Source: Porphyromonadaceae bacterium UBA7180
GTDB lineage: Bacteria; Bacteroidota; Bacteroidia; Bacteroidales; Muribaculaceae
DNA length: 8,709 nt
Direction: 5' to 3'
Assembly: GCA_002491165.1 (NCBI GenBank)
Contig: DKVK01000070.1
Coordinates: 1 to 8,709 of the forward strand
The position numbers and the translations under genes are program-made. Of this stretch, positions 6,309 through 8,709 are shown one piece after another. The notes under the pieces were generated by a model. The model saw nothing but the letters and a program-made list of their open reading frames with translations, was not told the DNA's origin and searched no databases. Every line of letters begins with the position of its first letter. Position 1 is the first letter of the stretch.

Positions 6309-7046
6309 TCAATTTGCTTTCGGGGGAGTATAGTCGTCGGGAAAGGTGATGTCCACCCTCTCGATAAGTTCCAGTGCCTGGTCGAGGGACAGGCAGCGGT
6401 CTATGGGGTATTGTCCCACGCGCGTGCGCCGCAGGGCAGTGAGGTGTGCGCCGGAGCCGAGTTCGCGACCTATGTCGCGTGCCAGCGCGCGGATATAGGT
6501 CCCTTTGCCGCACACTATGCGCAGCCTCACCCACGGCTCGGCGCCCGAGAGGTCCATCTCCTCTACTTCCAGTTCTTTGATTTCCAGCGGTTTCGCCTTC
6601 AGCTCTACCTCCTGGCCGCGGCGCGCGAACTTGTAGGCACGCTTGCCGTCTATCTTCACGGCCGAATAGACCGGAGGCACCTGGGCGATATGGCCGCGGA
6701 AGCGCGAGAGCACTTCTTCGAGCAACTCCGGGGTGATATGGGCAGTAGGGAATGTGGCGTCGATTTCCGTCTCCAGGTCGAAACTCGGCGTAGTGGCGCC
6801 GAGGCGCAGCGTGGCCACATACTCTTTGTCGCCGGCCTGCAGGGTGTCTATGCTGCGCGTGGCGCGTCCGGTGCAGACTATCAGCACGCCGGTTGCCAGA
6901 GGGTCGAGCGTCCCGGCATGTCCTACCTTGAACTTACGCACGCCCAGACGGCGCTGCAACGCGCCGCGAAGACGCTTCACCGCGTCGAAGCTCGTCCAAT
7001 GCAGCGGCTTGTCTACCGCTATTATTTCTCCACTTACAAAGTCCAT
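6309..7046 (-). CDS. truB: tRNA pseudouridine(55) synthase
   Basis: TruB converts uridine 55 in the T-loop of tRNAs to pseudouridine. The catalytic motif GHAGTLDPLATGVL is at 42-55, with the nucleophilic Asp at 48. Tyr76 lies in KEYVATLRLG, and the RNA-binding motifs QVPPVYSAVKIDGKRAY (122-138) and CGKGTYIRALARDIG (179-193) follow. The 245 residues cover the catalytic core; length is usual for Bacteroidota TruB, with no C-terminal PUA domain visible. The ATG at 7046 leads directly into FVSGEIIAVDKPLHWTSFD, the standard opening (I-x-V-D-K-P-x-G-x-T-S), where the usual Gly after Pro is replaced by His. The gene starts 31 bases after the uppP stop and is probably co-transcribed with it. Confidence 0.97.
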   Translation of the reverse strand: MDFVSGEIIAVDKPLHWTSFDAVKRLRGALQRRLGVRKFKVGHAGTLDPLATGVLIVCTGRATRSIDTLQAGDKEYVATLRLGATTPSFDLETEIDATFPTAHITPELLEEVLSRFRGHIAQVPPVYSAVKIDGKRAYKFARRGQEVELKAKPLEIKELEVEEMDLSGAEPWVRLRIVCGKGTYIRALARDIGRELGSGAHLTALRRTRVGQYPIDRCLSLDQALELIERVDITFPDDYTPPKAN

Positions 7047-7077
7047 TCATTCAGCAGGTTAGGGAAGGTATACAGCA

Positions 7078-7902
7078 TTACCACAGGATGCAGAGCAGCC
7101 CGACGGCCACACAGTAGACGGCGAACCACAGCAGGCGTCCCTTCTTCACAAGTTCCAGCATCCACTTGCAGGCCGCGCAGCCCACCACGAACGAGGCCAC
7201 GAACCCTACGGCAAGCGCGGCAGGCGATATTGCCATTTGGGCCGACGGGGTGGCAAGTATGTCCTTCACGTCGAGGAGCGCCTCGCCCAGGATGGGGATG
7301 ATGACCATCAGGAAGGAGAACTGCGCCACGTGCGCGCGTTTGTCGCCCAAAAGGATGCCGGTGGCGATGGTGGTGCCGCTGCGCGAGAGTCCCGGAAGCA
7401 CCGCCAGCGCCTGTCCGCAGCCTATCACGAAGGCGTCGAGCCACGTGATGTCGCGTCCCTTTTCTCCCGAAACCATCTTCCCCGTCTTGCGGTTGAAGCC
7501 GGTGAAATGGGCAAAACTGAGGAGCGCCGCCGTCACCAGCAGGCAGATGCCTACCGTCAGCAATCCGTTGCCGAAAAACTGCTCCACGAAATCCTTGAAA
7601 CAGAAGCCTACGATGGCCACCGGGATGCAGCTCACCAGTATCTTGCAGACGTAATAGAAATCGGCGTCGCGGCGGAAAGTAAAGAAGGAGCGGCAGAGGC
7701 GGAAGAACATCGGCCACAGGATGACGATGGTGCTCAGCACAGTGGCGGCGTGTACTATGACGTCGAACTGCAACGTCTGGTCCGACGGGATGTCGATGCC
7801 CAGAATCTGCCGGAAAATTTCGAGATGTCCGCTCGAAGAGATGGGGAGGTACTCGGCCAGCCCCTGCACAATACCGAGGATTAGCGCGTCAATCCAGTCC
7901 AT
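7078..7902 (-). CDS. uppP: Undecaprenyl-diphosphatase (UppP/BacA family)
   Basis: This integral membrane enzyme dephosphorylates undecaprenyl diphosphate, recycling the lipid carrier for peptidoglycan and other envelope polymers; overproduction of the family gives bacitracin resistance. At 274 residues it has the normal length and is hydrophobic throughout. The first signature QGLAEYLPISSSGHL spans 13-27 with the (E/Q)xxxE pair at Gln13 and Glu17. The second, PGLSRSGTTIATG, spans 170-182 with the catalytic Arg at 174. The extreme C-terminus is hydrophobic, ending in a membrane helix (VAVGLLCILW). The start is only 3 bases after the stop of the DUF3098 gene, so the two are almost certainly translated from one mRNA. 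Together with MurF–Alr nearby it gives the window a cell-wall theme. Confidence 0.97.
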   Translation of the reverse strand: MDWIDALILGIVQGLAEYLPISSSGHLEIFRQILGIDIPSDQTLQFDVIVHAATVLSTIVILWPMFFRLCRSFFTFRRDADFYYVCKILVSCIPVAIVGFCFKDFVEQFFGNGLLTVGICLLVTAALLSFAHFTGFNRKTGKMVSGEKGRDITWLDAFVIGCGQALAVLPGLSRSGTTIATGILLGDKRAHVAQFSFLMVIIPILGEALLDVKDILATPSAQMAISPAALAVGFVASFVVGCAACKWMLELVKKGRLLWFAVYCVAVGLLCILW

Positions 7903-7905
7903 GGG

Positions 7906-8280
7906 TTAAGCGTTTTTGTTGCGGCTCCGGCCGAAGGGGCACGTGCCGGGCTTGATGATGATGGCGAACGCCATGAAAAGGAAACCCAGGAAGGCCAACA
8001 GCGGGCCCACCACGATGCGGCGTGTGGAGAAAATATCCGGATTGAAGCCGCGTTCCACCGAGCTGCCTTCGCCGCCCATCAGCAGGAAACCCACGATGAT
8101 GAGCACCAGGCAAACGCCCATGCAGATGAAGTTTATCTTTCCGAAGGGGTATGACGCTTTGTCATCCTGTTTCAACGTGTCGACGTCGGCCTTTCGGGCG
8201 GCGAAAGATGCCGTCTTCGGAGCGGAGGCAGCGCTTTCCGGGCGGGATTGCGGCTGCTTGTTCTGTCCCTTAATGTTCAT
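7906..8280 (-). CDS. DUF3098 family small membrane protein
   Basis: This 124-residue protein matches the pattern of the Bacteroidota family DUF3098. A polar, low-complexity N-terminus (1-44, rich in Gln, Ser, Ala and Lys) is followed by PFGKINF (45-51), a first membrane helix (about 50-69), a short loop with FNPDIFSTRRI (79-89), and a second helix (about 90-109) ending IIIKPG. The N-terminus is probably cytoplasmic. The function of the family is unknown. In related genomes it usually sits between ftsX and uppP; here uppP follows after 3 bases but no ftsX is seen in the 429 bases upstream. The start MNIKGQNK is the only sensible ATG before PFGKINF. A possible 32-codon reading frame overlaps this start by 11 bases. 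Confidence 0.88.
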   Translation of the reverse strand: MNIKGQNKQPQSRPESAASAPKTASFAARKADVDTLKQDDKASYPFGKINFICMGVCLVLIIVGFLLMGGEGSSVERGFNPDIFSTRRIVVGPLLAFLGFLFMAFAIIIKPGTCPFGRSRNKNA

Positions 8281-8368
8281 AATGGTCTGTCGGGAGGCGC
8301 CGTTTCCTGCGCGCGAAAAGTGCGCAAGACGGTAAGCCTCGAAGTTTTTTCAGCGTCGTCTGCGTCAT
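8270..8368 (-). other. Possible 32-codon leader ORF overlapping the DUF3098 start
   Basis: An ATG at 8368 opens a 32-residue frame beginning MTQTTLKKLRG and ending PTDHYEH, very basic in the middle (ARRKRRL). Its stop lies 11 bases inside the DUF3098 gene, the geometry of translational coupling. I recognise no homologue, and such a short frame can arise by chance in GC-rich DNA. It is therefore offered only as a candidate upstream ORF. Confidence 0.2.
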
Positions 8369-8550
8369 GCTAACTTGCAAAAATCTGCCTTTGCAAATTA
8401 TTACAGTCATCGAAACCGCGGCACATCGCTGAATCTTATTAAAGTTAATATTTATATTACCGACCCATAATACGCTCATACACACCGCGATAACAAATAT
8501 TCCGGTGTAAGCATAAGCATAAAAATGCGTCACCCCACAAGAGGGCGATG

Positions 8551-8582
8551 CAAAGATAATAAAAAACGCCCCCGCTGTCAAG
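8551..8582 (-). promoter_or_regulatory. Bacteroidota-type promoter for the DUF3098–uppP–truB–queA operon
   Basis: On the minus strand TATCTTTG (8551-8558) matches the -7 consensus TAnnTTTG exactly. It lies 20 bases downstream of CTTG (8579-8582), close to the -33 TTTG. The start would be near 8545, leaving about 265 bases of untranslated leader before the DUF3098 ATG. It is the best promoter match in the window and reads into the operon. Confidence 0.6.
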
Positions 8583-8653
8583 ACTTTCCGCGCTAAAAAG
8601 CGTTAACTGCAGCCTGTCTCGCCTGATAAAACAATATTCGAAGGACAGCTATG

Positions 8654-8666
8654 TTGAATCATTCAA
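8654..8666. promoter_or_regulatory. 13-base palindrome upstream of the operon promoter
   Basis: TTGAAT and ATTCAA are separated by a single C, giving 6-bp arms with dyad symmetry. It lies about 70 bases upstream of the -33 element, a place where an activator or repressor might bind. AT-rich palindromes of this size also occur by chance. Confidence 0.2.
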
Positions 8667-8709
8667 TCTCAAAAATACACGAACCCCTATAGTACTCCCC
8701 GTTTTTCGA

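Larger units (their letters stand above)
8281..8709. other. 429-base region without a supported gene
   Basis: This AT-richer stretch upstream of the DUF3098 gene holds a good minus-strand promoter (8551-8581), a leader of about 265 bases, a pair of TTGCAAA direct repeats 16 bases apart (8375-8381 and 8391-8397), and a small palindrome near 8654. No tRNA, rRNA or recognisable protein was seen. A TTG-initiated 103-residue frame here overlaps the promoter and is not convincing. The last 60 bases could be the 3' end of a gene outside the window, but this cannot be judged. Confidence 0.6.

Noticed and set aside
8270..8581. A 103-codon minus-strand frame with hydrophobic N-terminus
   Set aside because: It starts at TTG inside the -33 promoter element and contains the -7 box, so it would be upstream of its own transcript. 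Only the short 3' part from the ATG at 8368 is kept as a weak candidate.

Overview
The window looks like chromosomal DNA from a GC-rich member of the Bacteroidota, most likely the Bacteroidales. Three things support this. MurF and alanine racemase are fused in one polypeptide. The order DUF3098 – uppP – truB – queA is familiar in that group. Two sites match the Bacteroidota sigma-factor consensus (TTG or TTTG, about 20 bases, TAnnTTTG). No species can be named from the sequence alone. All genes I can support lie on the minus strand, so transcription runs from high to low coordinates.

From right to left: 8281-8709 holds no gene I can defend, but it has a good promoter (8551-8581), a leader of about 265 bases and a possible 32-codon reading frame that overlaps the next start. 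Then follow a small DUF3098 membrane protein (7906-8280), undecaprenyl-diphosphatase UppP (7078-7902), the tRNA pseudouridine-55 synthase TruB (6309-7046), the queuosine enzyme QueA (5168-6220) and a secreted C69-family dipeptidase (3497-5149). Tight spacing (3, 31, 88 and 18 bases) suggests one operon, and a strong hairpin (3431-3473) sits just after the dipeptidase stop. A separate unit, the MurF–Alr fusion (884-3349 from its preferred start), comes next.

Functionally the block mixes cell-wall supply with tRNA modification. Alr makes D-Ala from L-Ala, MurF adds D-Ala-D-Ala to the muropeptide precursor, and UppP recycles the lipid carrier. TruB and QueA modify tRNA. The C69 peptidase probably trims peptides outside the cytoplasm.

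The leftmost 880 bases are different in character: low in coding content and rich in repeats. They hold the C-terminal remnant of a caspase-like (peptidase C14) protein (286-621) without its catalytic region. It is flanked by two copies of an inverted-pair repeat (about 120-283 and 744-866). Each arm of this repeat is itself a GGAGGCC…GGCCTCC palindrome. In the right-hand copy the two arms form a perfect 27-bp inverted repeat around a 52-base AT-rich loop. This is the architecture of a REPIN/BIME-type non-autonomous element, and it is the most interesting unexplained signal here. No transposase is present in the window.
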